64,000 nt of DNA, taken from NCBI GenBank assembly GCA_037951105.1, contig JBAMJV010007757.1, positions 1 through 64,000 of the forward strand, read 5' to 3'. Below the pieces are notes generated by a model, which was not told where the DNA came from, did no database searches, and was given only the letters and a program-made list of their open reading frames with translations. Numbering within the stretch: position 1 is the stretch's first letter; every line of letters starts with the position of its first letter. The DNA is from Echinarachnius parma. Taxonomy: Eukaryota > Echinodermata > Echinoidea > Clypeasteroida > Echinarachniidae. A program made the translations under genes and the position numbers. Below are positions 33,850 through 38,145 of the stretch, piece after piece.

Positions 33850-34511
33850 TAACCTGTGTATAAGACGCACCCCCCACTTTGAAAATTTTCCGACAGAAAA
33901 AAAGTGTGTCTTATACTCGGAGTTTTACGGTATGTTTTGAGGAGCCAAAATGGATCTGCATTTGAGCATTTGAGCGATGACCAATGAAATAATAGCGATA
34001 TTTTGTGTGAGTCACAAAGACATGTGCATTTACAAAAATATCAGAACACTTACAGCAATATCAATGTATCCGTCTTGGCTTTGCTTTATTCCTGCAGAGC
34101 AGGAGATTACTAAATAAAGGCCTTCAGCATTTACGTCCTTTCTTTTTTCTAACTTTGTGCCCAAATGTTATTTATATCTCAGTTTGAATAATTGGTACAA
34201 ATGATTGAACTTTGATTGATCTATTTGAGTCTTATGGGGATTTAGTTGAAATCTATTGACAGGAACTAAAAAACAAATATGTGAAACCCATTTAAATTCT
34301 TGTGCGACCAATTTCTGCTCAATATTTTCTTTAAAGTGTACTTTTAAATTTGAAAAATTTTTTTTTTTTTTCTTTTTCTCAACATTTTTCTTGTCTTTGT
34401 TTATTCTATTCATTTTTAATAGCCAGAGGAACCGGTACAGGAAAAAGCTCCATCGTTTCCGTCACCGACTTTGATGATGATGACGACGACTTTGGAATTG
34501 ACGATTTGTAG
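1..34511 (+). CDS. DZIP1: DZIP1-like cilium assembly protein, 18 exons, 5' end outside window
   Basis: Spliced gene model: join(1..118, 764..904, 1478..1561, 3387..3492, 3895..4010, 5741..5953, 6434..6502, 7402..7528, 11603..11659, 13239..13330, 22873..23059, 23549..23924, 25306..25480, 29808..29930, 30771..30932, 31622..31749, 32918..33006, 34423..34511). All junctions use GT-AG and keep phase, giving 816 codons plus TAG. In order, the protein has the second half of a C2H2 finger, about 300 residues of coiled coil, an acidic linker, a short coiled coil, a conserved basic helical region, a Q/P-rich linker, acidic blocks and an Asp-rich end. One C2H2 finger followed by coiled coils and an acidic tail is the architecture of DZIP1/DZIP1L. 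In animals these act at the basal body and ciliary transition zone in ciliogenesis and Hedgehog signalling. The N-terminal DZIP region lies upstream of the window. The assignment comes from family recall, not a search. Confidence 0.8.
503..735. mobile_element. MITE with about 20-bp inverted ends next to exon 2
   Basis: The left end GCCCGGTCACATATCAACGG is mirrored at the right end (CCGTTGATATCTGACCGGGC), and the interior carries further imperfect pairs. It fills most of the intron 119-763 and ends only 28 bases before the exon at 764. The rest of that intron (119-502) shows nothing recognisable. Confidence 0.6.
764..904 (+). CDS. DZIP1: DZIP1 exon: coiled coil
   Basis: 47 codons, phase 0 at both ends. 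The acceptor is ttgtggcag at 763 and the donor CAT|gtgagt at 905. The translation is strongly helical and charged, with heptad-like spacing of Met/Leu (MNEKMEREMEELRERLKF...), as expected for the coiled coil right after the finger of DZIP1. A competing AG seven bases downstream would shift the frame, so 764 is preferred. Confidence 0.75.
1030..1476 (+). repeat. MITE fragment, LINE-like 3' tail and ATT/ATG microsatellite
   Basis: Bases 1040-1145 match the right end of the MITE family seen at 6927, 9942 and 34879 (ends in GTGAAACACCCCC). Bases 1230-1341 resemble a LINE 3' tail running into (ATT)n/(ATG ATT)n at 1342-1470. The microsatellite ends at the acceptor cctgcag of the next exon. Poly-Ile/Met readings here are simple-sequence artefacts. 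Confidence 0.6.
1478..1561 (+). CDS. DZIP1: DZIP1 exon: coiled coil (ERWKNEQLQLQK)
   Basis: 28 codons, phase 0 to phase 0. The acceptor is tgcctgcag at 1477, directly downstream of a TTATTATTATT microsatellite that supplies the pyrimidine-like tract. The donor is CAGAAG|gtatgc. The coding sense is a helical segment rich in Glu, Lys and Gln. A degenerate copy of its 3' 60 bases lies at 2361-2420. Confidence 0.72.
1588..2003 (+). mobile_element. TTAA-flanked MITE, family A (full-length copy 1)
   Basis: Starts AGGGTACCACCACCC and ends GGTGGTCCCCT, with TTAA on both sides (1584-1587 and 2004-2007). Family members lie at 24042-24413, 27652-28048 and 32461-32884 (inverted), with a truncated copy near 31391. 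TTAA duplications and short inverted ends suggest a non-autonomous piggyBac-type element. Confidence 0.75.
2026..2183. mobile_element. Palindromic MITE
   Basis: About 60-base arms pair almost perfectly (AGCCCATTTCATAAAAC at left; GTTTTATGAAATGGGCT at right) around a central loop. It lies in the intron between the exons at 1478 and 3387. Confidence 0.65.
2361..2420 (+). pseudogene. Relic duplicate of exon 1478-1561
   Basis: The 60 bases match the 3' 60 bases of the 1478-1561 exon with about 7 differences, including the donor CAGAAG|gtatgt. The frame is open and still reads helical (ERWKNEQLQLQK). Upstream homology stops, and every nearby AG would enter in phase 1 instead of the required phase 0. 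It cannot be spliced in frame and is scored as a decayed exon copy. Confidence 0.72.
2467..2890 (+). repeat. Three-unit tandem repeat of about 165 bp
   Basis: Units share ccactcctggaatttacacc, the phrase caaggcattctctaccaaa, and a TTTA/AAAT-rich tail that forms an inverted simple repeat. They begin near 2467, 2630 and 2787. A partly inverted continuation lies at 2900-2990. Confidence 0.7.
3387..3492 (+). CDS. DZIP1: DZIP1 exon: Met-rich coiled coil
   Basis: 35 codons plus one base, phase 0 to phase 1. The acceptor is tgcaacag at 3386 and the donor ACTGG/gtaagc at 3493. The translation is Met- and Glu-rich and helical (VEMEKMQNMFMGEMKGM...). The phase-1 end matches the phase of the next exon at 3895. 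Confidence 0.75.
3578..3772 (+). repeat. GAT microsatellite in intron
   Basis: Imperfect (GAT)n/(GATGATGAC)n run between the exons at 3387 and 3895. Long Asp or Ser open frames here are simple-sequence artefacts. Confidence 0.85.
3895..4010 (+). CDS. DZIP1: DZIP1 exon: coiled coil
   Basis: Two bases plus 38 codons, phase 1 to phase 0. The acceptor is cttcttgcag at 3894 and the donor TCCGAG|gtgagt. The translation is an acidic start (GSVVDEDELEEY) followed by a basic and acidic helix ending IRKLRDQIQSE. Confidence 0.78.
4019..4105 (-). repeat. Inverted dispersed monomer of the 43-kb satellite
   Basis: Reverse complement of the motif 'aacctgttccct..agattctg..ccacc(a/c)ggttccc..gcaa(t/g)gggtta' that forms the 76/85-bp satellite at 42.9-46.8 kb. 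Other single copies lie at 36210-36295, 49797-49876 and 59594-59672. Confidence 0.55.
4202..5740 (+). repeat. Tandem array of eight degenerate copies of exon 5741-5953
   Basis: Copies begin right after an AG at about 4202, 4402, 4610, 4784, 4984, 5192, 5366 and 5564. Each opens (G)TCTCATCGATAGAG or a close variant and continues through the ATGTCGGACGAAATG region with flanking intron. Spacings run 200, 208, 174, 200, 208, 174, 198, 177, so copies at 4402-4784 recur at 4984-5366 as a 582-bp higher-order repeat. Most copies carry stops (for example ATGCGCTAG at 4402 and 4984), deletions (4610, 5192) or premature ends (5366, 5564). None keeps the full 71 codons. Confidence 0.88.
5741..5953 (+). 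CDS. DZIP1: DZIP1 exon: long coiled coil, intact member of the 4.2-5.95 kb array
   Basis: 71 codons, phase 0 to phase 0, acceptor tccctctaag at 5740 and donor CTCAAG|gtaggt. The translation is a continuous charged helix (VSSIEHKMSDEMRKVEEKW...) ending MEDLLK. It is the only copy of nine with an uninterrupted frame, a full-length 3' half and a good donor. It joins in phase with the exons at 3895 and 6434. Confidence 0.8.
6035..6080 (+). pseudogene. Fragment echo of the 3' part of exon 5741-5953
   Basis: Bases reading AAAGGGTCTTCTGGAACACA and onward repeat 5859-5905 of the upstream exon almost exactly (GLLEHTKQLLN in translation), then diverge. It has no acceptor or donor. It is a partial duplicate lying 80 bases inside the intron. 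Confidence 0.7.
6146..6212 (-). mobile_element. tRNA-derived SINE fragment
   Basis: On the minus strand a box A-like TGGCTTAATGGTTAGAGC is followed about 35 bases later by a box B-like GGTTTGATTCC. The spacing is tRNA-like but a full cloverleaf is not evident, so this is a SINE head and not a tRNA gene. Confidence 0.55.
6434..6502 (+). CDS. DZIP1: DZIP1 exon: short coiled coil
   Basis: 23 codons, phase 0 to phase 0. The acceptor is ttcacacag at 6433 and the donor TCT|gtaagt at 6503. It encodes KNKEYERQIRTSEEKIKELK and ends EKS, extending the coiled coil. Confidence 0.75.
6927..7203. mobile_element. MITE, family B (GGGTGTTTCACAAAG ends)
   Basis: Left end AGGAGGGTGTTTCACAAAG, right end TGTGAAACACCCCCTAG. 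Related copies lie at 9942-10280 and 34879-35228, with a right-end fragment at about 1040-1145. Confidence 0.65.
7205..7395 (+). mobile_element. LINE-like 3' tail
   Basis: The phrase gatggcgcaatataaatg followed by a TTATTATT tail is typical of 3' ends of CR1/L2-type LINEs. The tail stops next to the acceptor of the exon at 7402. Confidence 0.4.
7402..7528 (+). CDS. DZIP1: DZIP1 exon: Pro-rich then acidic linker
   Basis: 42 codons plus one base, phase 0 to phase 1. The acceptor is atctatcgcag at 7401 and the donor GACATGG/gtaaga. The helix ends here: the segment starts SKHYEVVEPRLSPPPRM and ends in a Ser/Asp/Glu-rich block (YSDDDEEEEEDTDM). Confidence 0.75.
9214..9465 (-). mobile_element. LINE 3' end (same family as 63.45 kb)
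   Basis: Read on the minus strand it has ATGACCATGGGTAATAATAA, then GCGCAGTAGAGTATATA, then a TAT/TTA tail. The same order occurs at 26641-26790 (+), and the last part at 63785-63850 (+). Confidence 0.6.
9942..10280. mobile_element. MITE, family B
   Basis: Inverted ends: left CCTGG followed by a G run and TTTCACAA; right TTTGTGAAACACCCCCCAGG. Internal arms (AGCTATGGAAAGCCAT / ATGGCTTCCCATAAT) also pair. The left G-run is expanded to over 20 bases. Confidence 0.7.
11603..11659 (+). CDS. DZIP1: DZIP1 exon: small acidic exon
   Basis: Two bases, 18 codons and one base, phase 1 to phase 1. The acceptor is gaacgacgacag and the donor GACAT|gtgggt. It encodes an acidic peptide (DIAEDELDGTGYEQIDQQT). 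Only this donor gives phase continuity with the acceptor at 13239, forming Phe across the junction. The alternative donor four bases downstream breaks the frame. Confidence 0.62.
11717..12000. mobile_element. Repeat family C copy (TTTTACTTGCCC repeats)
   Basis: Contains several inverted copies of the word TTTTACTTGCCC / GGGCAAGTAAAA. A second copy with the same layout lies at 56044-56308. The ends read agcctccac and cgggcaagtg..agccctg in both. Confidence 0.65.
12113..12494. mobile_element. Inverted-repeat element (CAGAGCTGCCAACC ends)
   Basis: CAGAGCTGCCAACC at the left is matched by GGTTGGCAGCTCTG at the right. The flanks do not show a convincing 8-bp target duplication, so the superfamily is open. 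The interior is AT-rich without a coding frame. Confidence 0.6.
13239..13330 (+). CDS. DZIP1: DZIP1 exon: founder of the 57-copy exon array
   Basis: Two bases plus 30 codons, phase 1 to phase 0. The acceptor is cttttgcaacaacag at 13238 and the donor CCGGAG|gtaagt. It encodes QQNKERIVRGLKDEL followed by TGVLQRNMEKRGIPE. This amphipathic helix resembles the short helix before the conserved post-coil region of DZIP1. It is the only copy with a long pyrimidine-rich acceptor and the upstream codons CAG AAC AAA GAG. It joins in frame to the exon at 22873 after a 9.5-kb intron made of its own copies. Confidence 0.78.
13331..22220 (+). repeat. Tandem array of about 56 exon-plus-intron copies of exon 13239-13330
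   Basis: Counting CTGCAGAGGAATATGG gives about 57 units including the founder, with periods of 160-165 bp. Each unit has intron (gtaagtcagacgatc...agggcacactttcag...) and a 78-bp core that stays open in the founder's frame from AAGAGGATA to CCGGAG, then gtaagt. Exceptions: unit 2 (near 13490) lost the donor, units near 18640, 19725 and 21130 are shortened, and the last unit (22140-22220) breaks off in 'aggcatac'. Three higher-order repeats are visible: 1937 bp (14281 to 16218), 1085 bp (18555 to 19640) and 1409 bp (19640 to 21049). Confidence 0.92.
22357..22669 (+). mobile_element. tRNA-derived SINE with 15-bp target duplication
   Basis: The direct repeat actctgaactacacc flanks it (22342-22356 and 22670-22684). 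The head has box A TGGCTTAGCGGTTAGAGTG (near 22382) and box B GGTTCGAACCC (22426-22436). The body includes ggcgccgccttatgtgcc and the tail is a (TTAACTAAC)-like repeat. A 5' duplication of catggtggcttagcgg precedes the head. It inserted just downstream of the end of the exon array. Confidence 0.85.
22873..23059 (+). CDS. DZIP1: DZIP1 exon: conserved post-coil helical region
   Basis: 62 codons plus one base, phase 0 to phase 1. The acceptor is attggtcacag at 22872 and the donor GTGCAG/gtgatt. It encodes GMKGISGQSLENKIKVLKQE and continues RQSLAKNHLQFYDIRERFKR, ending PTVKVSRA. This Lys/Arg-rich helix, with an F-x2-IR-x2-hydrophobic pattern after a Gly-Ile-Pro turn, resembles the conserved domain after the coiled coil in DZIP1 and DZIP1L. 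GC content is high compared with the surrounding introns. Confidence 0.85.
23549..23924 (+). CDS. DZIP1: DZIP1 exon: Gln/Pro/Lys-rich low-complexity linker
   Basis: Two bases, 124 codons and two bases, phase 1 to phase 2. The acceptor is atcaccatccag at 23548 and the donor AGAGT|gtgagt. The exon has a Pro-rich start (PATPPPAYTEL), a long CAA/CAG-encoded Gln/Lys tract interrupted by SW and N, then KLSPGQVKAPPPIAPRSP and a GRGRGK basic patch. It is likely disordered. Mixed CAA/CAG codons argue against a simple slippage tract. A decayed copy of its 3' end lies at 24638-24706. Confidence 0.75.
23954..24493. mobile_element. Outer MITE carrying a nested family A MITE
   Basis: Left end CTGGGGGTGTATTCTGAAA, right end TTCAGAATACCCCCCCAG. 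Between them a TTAA-flanked family A element (24042-24413) is inserted. Removing it leaves paired ctacgtcact / gtgacgtagatatg arms. Confidence 0.7.
24042..24413 (+). mobile_element. TTAA-flanked MITE, family A (copy 2, internal deletion)
   Basis: Same ends as the 1588-2003 copy, TTAA at 24038-24041 and 24414-24417. It lacks the block with gaaaggtaacatctttag present in the other copies. Confidence 0.78.
24638..24706 (+). pseudogene. Decayed copy of the 3' end of exon 23549-23924
   Basis: It reads PRSTELSGRGRGKPTPSKQ then AKH and a stop, against PRSPVMNGRGRGKATTSKQ in the intact exon. The donor is lost and a TAG replaces the last codons. It marks a duplication of the exon's end into the downstream intron. 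Confidence 0.72.
24757..25135 (+). repeat. Three decayed copies of acidic exon 25306-25480
   Basis: Copies start after ttttacag/tttaacag at 24757, 24918 and 25049, each with the upstream phrase ttaatatctcctacctcc except the first. All begin like the intact exon (ATCCTCCGAGGACGACAGCG and variants) but hit stops within about 13 codons (GAAGAATAA in the first; in-frame TAGs in the later ones). Homology continues to the gattcagaagac segment. Confidence 0.82.
25145..25248. mobile_element. 104-bp hAT-like hairpin MITE with 8-bp TSD
   Basis: CATGGGCGTAGAT at the left pairs with ATCTACGCCCATG at the right. The 8-bp duplication cttgatat flanks it (25137-25144 and 25249-25256). The corresponding spot beside the second exon relic (about 24992) reads aggcttgatatgattttat without the insert, giving an empty site in the same window. 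Confidence 0.85.
25306..25480 (+). CDS. DZIP1: DZIP1 exon: Glu/Asp/Ser-rich acidic block, intact member of array
   Basis: One base plus 58 codons, phase 2 to phase 0. The acceptor is a long T-run plus aacag at 25305 and the donor ACTGAG|gtaata. It has runs such as SEEEDESSEEEESG and then KKPSVPPRAAAHSQP. It is the only one of four tandem copies without a stop and with a donor in phase with the exon at 29808. Confidence 0.77.
26641..26790 (+). mobile_element. LINE 3' end fragment
   Basis: Contains ATGACCATGGGTAATAATAA and AGCAGTAGAGTATATATTTA, matching 9214-9465 (minus); the second part also matches 63785-63830. Bases 25481-26640 of this intron show only AT-rich sequence and short repeats (gataga microsatellite near 25635). 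Confidence 0.55.
26787..27041. mobile_element. Inverted-repeat MITE (TTTGACCGACTATAGCAAAAC ends)
   Basis: tgaccgactatagcaaaacc near the left end pairs with ggttttgctatagccggtca at the right. It ends beside the left end of a larger inverted pair at 27040/29757. Confidence 0.6.
27436..27571. mobile_element. Palindromic MITE
   Basis: The arms gggggatacgacata..attgcc and ggcaat..tatgtcgtatccccc pair across a centre containing cgagtcgaagacgagggcaa. Confidence 0.6.
27652..28048 (+). mobile_element. TTAA-flanked MITE, family A (copy 3)
   Basis: Same ends as 1588-2003, TTAA at 27648-27651 and 28049-28052. Confidence 0.75.
28440..29215 (+). repeat. Tandem repeat of about 147 bp (gataactttccaaccctgca)
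   Basis: Five units carry the phrase taactttccaaccctgcatc (near 28550, 28690, 28837, 28961, 29108), separated by ggggtcaaaggtca-type text. The start is a cgtccgtc-type low-complexity stretch. A comparable but different array lies at 62213-63190. Confidence 0.75.
29808..29930 (+). CDS. DZIP1: DZIP1 exon: acidic block with QWDSEEIDELEE
   Basis: 41 codons, phase 0 to phase 0. The acceptor is cctcttggtag at 29807 and the donor AAAG|gtaagc. An acidic run is followed by SQWDSEEIDELEEKRD and a Pro/Thr/Lys tail. The Trp-Asp-Ser/Glu-Glu-Ile motif in an acidic context is characteristic of the DZIP1 C-terminal half. Confidence 0.8.
30005..30440. repeat. GC-rich element built of GTCGC/GAGACG words
   Basis: Dense repeats of gtcgcggagacgtctcc-type words on both strands, with facing ends (ggagacgtcgccgcgac at left; gtcgcggagacgtctcc at right). 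It contrasts sharply with the AT-rich intron. Arg-rich frames through it lack any family signature. Confidence 0.5.
30485..30528 (+). pseudogene. Fragment echo of exon 30771-30932
   Basis: ccaaggacagaagcctgtgg followed by gaagggtggatttagg matches ccagggaaagaagcctgtgg / gaggagtggatatagg inside the downstream exon (about 80% over 44 bases). It lacks splice sites and is followed by a poly-G run at 30546-30566. Confidence 0.6.
30771..30932 (+). CDS. DZIP1: DZIP1 exon: SLSRSIELQL helix and Pro-rich tail
   Basis: 54 codons, phase 0 to phase 0. The acceptor is cactatctag at 30770 and the donor ATTCCA|gtaagt. It encodes GPLVSSLSRSIELQLSGR, then GKKPVGGVDIGAG and a Ser/Pro-rich end. The Ser-Leu-x-x-Ile-Glu-x-Gln-Leu helix followed by KKPxGGV is, as I recall it, a conserved late motif of DZIP1 and DZIP1L. 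A MITE target site begins at base +6 of the donor. Confidence 0.82.
30942..31321 (+). mobile_element. TTAA MITE, family D (copy at the exon donor)
   Basis: Starts AGGGATCTAGTAACTTTG and ends TTACTAAGTCCCT. The left flank is TTAA (30938-30941) and the right flank TTAC, a decayed duplication. Other members: 46952-47319 (inverted), 52281-52652, and a copy cut by the window end at 63862. Confidence 0.75.
31388..31510 (-). mobile_element. Truncated family A MITE
   Basis: Matches the inverted family A copy at 32461 (ggaccac..gcaaagaa, ggtaccgttgtttgatatc, ccaacactttgcaaagg) and then breaks off. Confidence 0.6.
31622..31749 (+). CDS. DZIP1: DZIP1 exon: Asp run and Ser-rich motif
   Basis: 42 codons plus two bases, phase 0 to phase 2. 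The acceptor is ttttcctgcatag at 31621 and the donor CCAGC|gtaagt. It encodes TIPDAGAYDDDDDETDSGS followed by VSVSSFQDSFSAPAMDK. The Asp run is encoded by GAT repeats, the likely seed of the GAT microsatellite downstream. A copy with a mutated donor lies at 32178-32271. Confidence 0.78.
31765..32180 (+). repeat. GAT/GAC microsatellite between exon and its copy
   Basis: About 400 bases of imperfect GATGATGAT with gacattgagaatggtgatg blocks recurring near 31837, 31870, 32090 and 32140. Poly-Asp and poly-Met frames here are artefacts. Confidence 0.85.
32178..32271 (+). pseudogene. Duplicate of exon 31622-31749 with a dead splice donor
   Basis: It reads DNDSGSLSVSSPQDSFSAP then AMEKITSPSP, against the intact exon's DSGSVSVSSFQDSFSAP / AMDKTTSPTP. 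The donor GCGTAAGTTTG has become GCATAAGTTTG, so GT is AT and an in-frame TAA follows. Upstream is GAT microsatellite with no clear acceptor. Confidence 0.8.
32461..32884 (-). mobile_element. TTAA-flanked MITE, family A (inverted copy 4)
   Basis: Starts AGGGGACCACC and ends GGTGGTACCCT, TTAA at 32457-32460 and 32885-32888. It ends 33 bases before the next exon. Confidence 0.78.
32918..33006 (+). CDS. DZIP1: DZIP1 exon: C-terminal linker (NTSMWGSS)
   Basis: One base, 29 codons and one base, phase 2 to phase 1. The acceptor is atttcctttacag at 32917 and the donor AAAAG/gtcagt. It encodes a polar Asn/Thr/Ser segment ending TYNTSMWGSSK. Confidence 0.75.
33280..33400. other. Poly-G/poly-C hairpin, MITE-like fragment
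   Basis: G-runs at 33291 and 33341 face a C-run at 33364 followed by agtgattgacgcccatgg, resembling one end of the CATGGGCG hAT-like family at 25145. The opposite end is not clear. Confidence 0.35.
33805..33940. repeat. Poly-T tract and mariner-like MITE end
   Basis: Over 40 consecutive T at 33809-33846, then gtataagacgcacccccca facing a tcttatactcgga..ttacggtat end. This is similar in style to the element at 38146-38560. Confidence 0.5.
34423..34511 (+). CDS. DZIP1: DZIP1 terminal coding exon with stop
   Basis: Two bases, 28 codons and TAG, entering in phase 1. The acceptor is catttttaatag at 34422. It encodes RGTGTGKSSIVSVTDFDDDD and ends DFGIDDL-stop. A short acidic end with an aromatic residue among Asp residues is consistent with DZIP1 C-termini. 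Confidence 0.82.
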
Positions 34512-34616
34512 AACATTATGCAACGATGAGAGACGCATATTTCAGTCCCATACCTACCAATTCGTGTTGTCCATATCATTCACCATATCTGAGATTATAC
34601 ACTGCCCAATTTTCAT

Positions 34617-34728
34617 TGCTGATGATGATGATGATGATGATGATTATGGCAACAAATTTGGCATTGGATGATTTGTATATAACATTATGAGATACCCATA
34701 TGAGAGACCCATATTTACCCATTCAGGG
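34617..34728 (+). pseudogene. Duplicate of terminal exon in the 3' flank
   Basis: A GAT run followed by aaatttggcattggatgatt then TGTATATAACATTATG parallels the true end (gactttggaattgacgattt then GTAGAACATTATG) and continues through similar ccatatttacc text. The stop is changed and there is no acceptor. Confidence 0.68.
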
Positions 34729-34877
34729 CCCCGTTGCAATTGATTGTAAGTTGCAATTACTTGCAAGTCAGAAAATTAACATATTACAACCAATCAGATT
34801 TGCGCATTTAGTCACATGATCTGACTTACAATTAATTGCAACTTTACAATCCATTGCATCTCTTTCTGTAATGGGGC
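34727..34877. mobile_element. Palindromic MITE (GGGCCCCGTTGCAATTG end)
   Basis: gggccccgttgcaattgatt at the left faces aatccattgcat..aatggggccc at the right, with acttgcaagtca/tgacttac-type arms. Confidence 0.6.
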
Positions 34878-34878
34878 C

Positions 34879-35228
34879 CAGGGGGGTGTTTCACAAAGAT
34901 CCTAAGTTGATCTTAGCACTAAGATGGTCTTAAATATTATGGAAAGCCATTAGTGTCTTGAAACATTTTTAGAAAAGTTATGTTGAAATGCATAAAATGT
35001 TGATTCAAATCATATATATTTTCTAATTATCAAAGAGATTCATAATCTTCACATAAAATTCATGAAATCTCTTTGATAATTAGAAAATATTTATGATTTG
35101 AATCAACATTTTACGCATTTCAACATAACTTTTACAAAAATGTTTCAAGACACTAGTGGCTTTCCATAATATTTAAGACCATCTTAGTGCTAAGATCAAC
35201 TTAGGATCTTTGTGAAACACCCCCCAGG
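34879..35228. mobile_element. Near-perfect palindromic MITE, family B
   Basis: Arms of about 170 bases pair with few mismatches: CCAGGGGGGTGTTTCACAAA at the left and TTTGTGAAACACCCCCCAGG at the right, meeting near 35053. High arm identity suggests a recent insertion compared with the 6927 and 9942 copies. Confidence 0.8.
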
Positions 35229-37929
35229 ACTGGTCCCCAAAATATTCGGGCTGGAGTGTGTAAACAATTTTTTACTTTTTTTTTCTAGAGTTTTATTTAT
35301 CCAGGTTATTCTAAACTCAAATGCTTCCCATTTTATATCGCTTTGATATTCCATAAATTTCGGATTTGGAAAAATCAAAAAACTTGATGAATTTTTATAT
35401 TGTATGTACAATACCTCAAACACTGCAGGTTTTGGGAAGTATAATGTAGTATATGGGTGTTCATATTAAGATTGTACATTTTTGTGACATGCATACATGA
35501 TTGTATGCAATAATACTTTTCTGTTAAGTATCAAAGTGTTTTTTTTTATATTGAAATCATACTTTAGAATGAAACAATATAACAAATATCAATAACAAAG
35601 GAGAAATGTAGTGTTCTTAAACCAGAATTTGGTGACATAAAACAAAGAAAATAGGAATAGGAATTGCCTTTAACAAAATAAAATATGCGTGGAAATCAGT
35701 TTTATCGGAAAAAAATGTATTACCAGCAGTCAAGAATATATGTAAACTTTGCAGCTATAAATACTGAATTGGACAATGATTGGTAAAGCATTTATATAAT
35801 GTGCCCCATATTAGAAAAAAATGGATTTTCTGCAATTTACAAAGGAAGGTATTCATTGAAAATGTGCAAATACATGTATGTAGTTACATGTAGTAGTGCT
35901 ACCTACGACACCTTGAAAAGTAGATTTTTTGTGAATTTTTGACTTTGACTCCCAATGCCATGATTAAATGTGCTAATTTCTAAGTATTCCTCCATGTTTT
36001 CAAAACTATACCCAATCTATTCAGTAAATGTACTAATTCCTGTGTATTCTATTATCAATCTACTCTGACGTACTCTGTATTCAAATTTGTTTTGCCGTCC
36101 AAGTGTCATACATGTAGGTCCGCTACATACATTGATATCTTTTTGTATTGCTTGACCTGGCCACTAGCTCCCCAAAAGTAAGTGTAGAGCCCTGTTTTAA
36201 TGTGTATCTATTAAGCTGTTCTCTTCGAGATTCTGTAAATCTCCATAGACTTTGAACACAACCCATCCGGTTCCCGTAGTCAAGGGGTTAATTATTGTGT
36301 ACGTATTCCATGACCCATGACCCAAGTTTGGTGAGAAACCGTCAATCGGTTCTTGAGATAACGCGATCACGAGCTATTTTTGCATATATAATGAGCCCTG
36401 TGACCTTTGACATACTCTGTATCCAAAAGTTATTTCAGCTCTCCATACATTGTTTTCCTTGCCACATTTTCAGTTCGATTCTGACTGCAAATTCAAGTTC
36501 AGGTACATGTACACATCTAATAAAATAACACATGTGACATTTTGTCTTCCTGTAAATGATATATGGCCCAGCCGGGCAGCTTTCCCCCAAATTTAGTGTA
36601 AGGCCCCGTTTTAGAATGAATTCCTGTGTATTCCATAATGTGCTCTGTATTCAAAACTTGTTGCCGTCCAATAGTTATTTCAGCCCTCCATGATTTATTT
36701 TTCTTGCCCTGGTCAGTTTGAGACTGACTGCAATCTCACGTTCAGGTACATATATAATGACACAAGGTATTTGAATTTCCTTTTTAATGACTTGTAATAA
36801 CTCTGCTTTGTTTTTTGATAAGCGCATACCTATATAAAACATGCACAATTATTAAAATTATCATTTTCAGGGTATCATGTAGACCTATGCATAGAAGTAG
36901 TATTTCGAGTTCCTGGAGAATTGTAACATCAATACCATAATTTAATGATTGTTTTGAAATTAGTATTGGATAAAAGATGATTTCTATCTGTGCAGCACTA
37001 GTCATATGATAAGCGTTTCGACCAATGATCTCTCACTAAGAATATAGACATAATTGTCATATGATAATAATAATAATAATAATGTTATATTTATAATGCG
37101 CATACCATGCACAGTAAGAAAGGGAACGTAAGAGAAAAGTTAAGCATATTACAAAAGTAAATTGAGTAATAATAATTGAGTCTTTTTTATGTGTAACTTA
37201 CAAACAAATAGTGTGCCCCTTTTACTTGCCATATTGTACATCAAATATATCTCAGCAAATTCATTGTGACATTTAGGCCTATGACCTTTGATCCTTGTTC
37301 AGTTGTAATTAGTATGCACAGTTGTAGGTTTAGTAGTATATTATGCTAAATTATATGTCACAAAGTTTTGATTATTTCAAGTTTGTATATTATATATGTA
37401 TTTCAGCATGGCATATGGTATAGGTAGAACATTCACTTGGCAAAATAGATTAACAAATGTTTTTGGATGTGCATTTGTAATTGCTACAGAATATAGATAA
37501 GACTATCACTTCTTTTTCTAAACCAATGATGTTGTTATACATTGTATTTTTATCATTTGTAATTTAAGTGGTATATGACAAATGCAACATCAAATTTGTT
37601 TAATGACTGTTATAAGCCCTACCCTCATTATAGTGTTTTGAATGATGTGCCCATATCAGTACTTAATAAGCTATTGTCTTCACACAGTTAAAACAGTACA
37701 AACATTTTTAAAACTTTGTCTTACGGTAACTAGGAAACAAAAGATAAACTTTAATAGTGGTAATGCTAGCATGAATTTGAGGAGATTATACAAAATGGGT
37801 ATCCACCTCTCTCTGTTTCCTTTTTATACATACCGCAGTTTCTTTTTGGTGAGCGATTTTGTAAGTATTATTCAAACAGAGGGAAATGACAAGAAATAAA
37901 TGAAATAAATGAAGAATTAACTACAAAAA

Positions 37930-38012
37930 ATGGGCCTCGCCGAAAATCAAACCCTCTATGGTTAAACCACCGGCCTACCTATCCGGAGGTCTCGGGCTGC
38001 GATTCCCGGCGA
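37930..38012 (+). mobile_element. tRNA-like SINE fragment
   Basis: atggttaaaccaccggcc followed by ggctgcgattcccggcg resembles tRNA A and B boxes, but the acceptor stem and anticodon arm do not form. Low-confidence SINE head. Confidence 0.3.
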
Positions 38013-38145
38013 AGCTTGTTTGTTTTCTTTGCTATTTTTAAAATTTATTTGTCATTGATTTTTAAAGTGATGCAGAACCATAATTCAGGTACTATATTTT
38101 ATAAGTAAAATGATGTGAAGTATTACTCTCTTGCCTGGTGATAAG

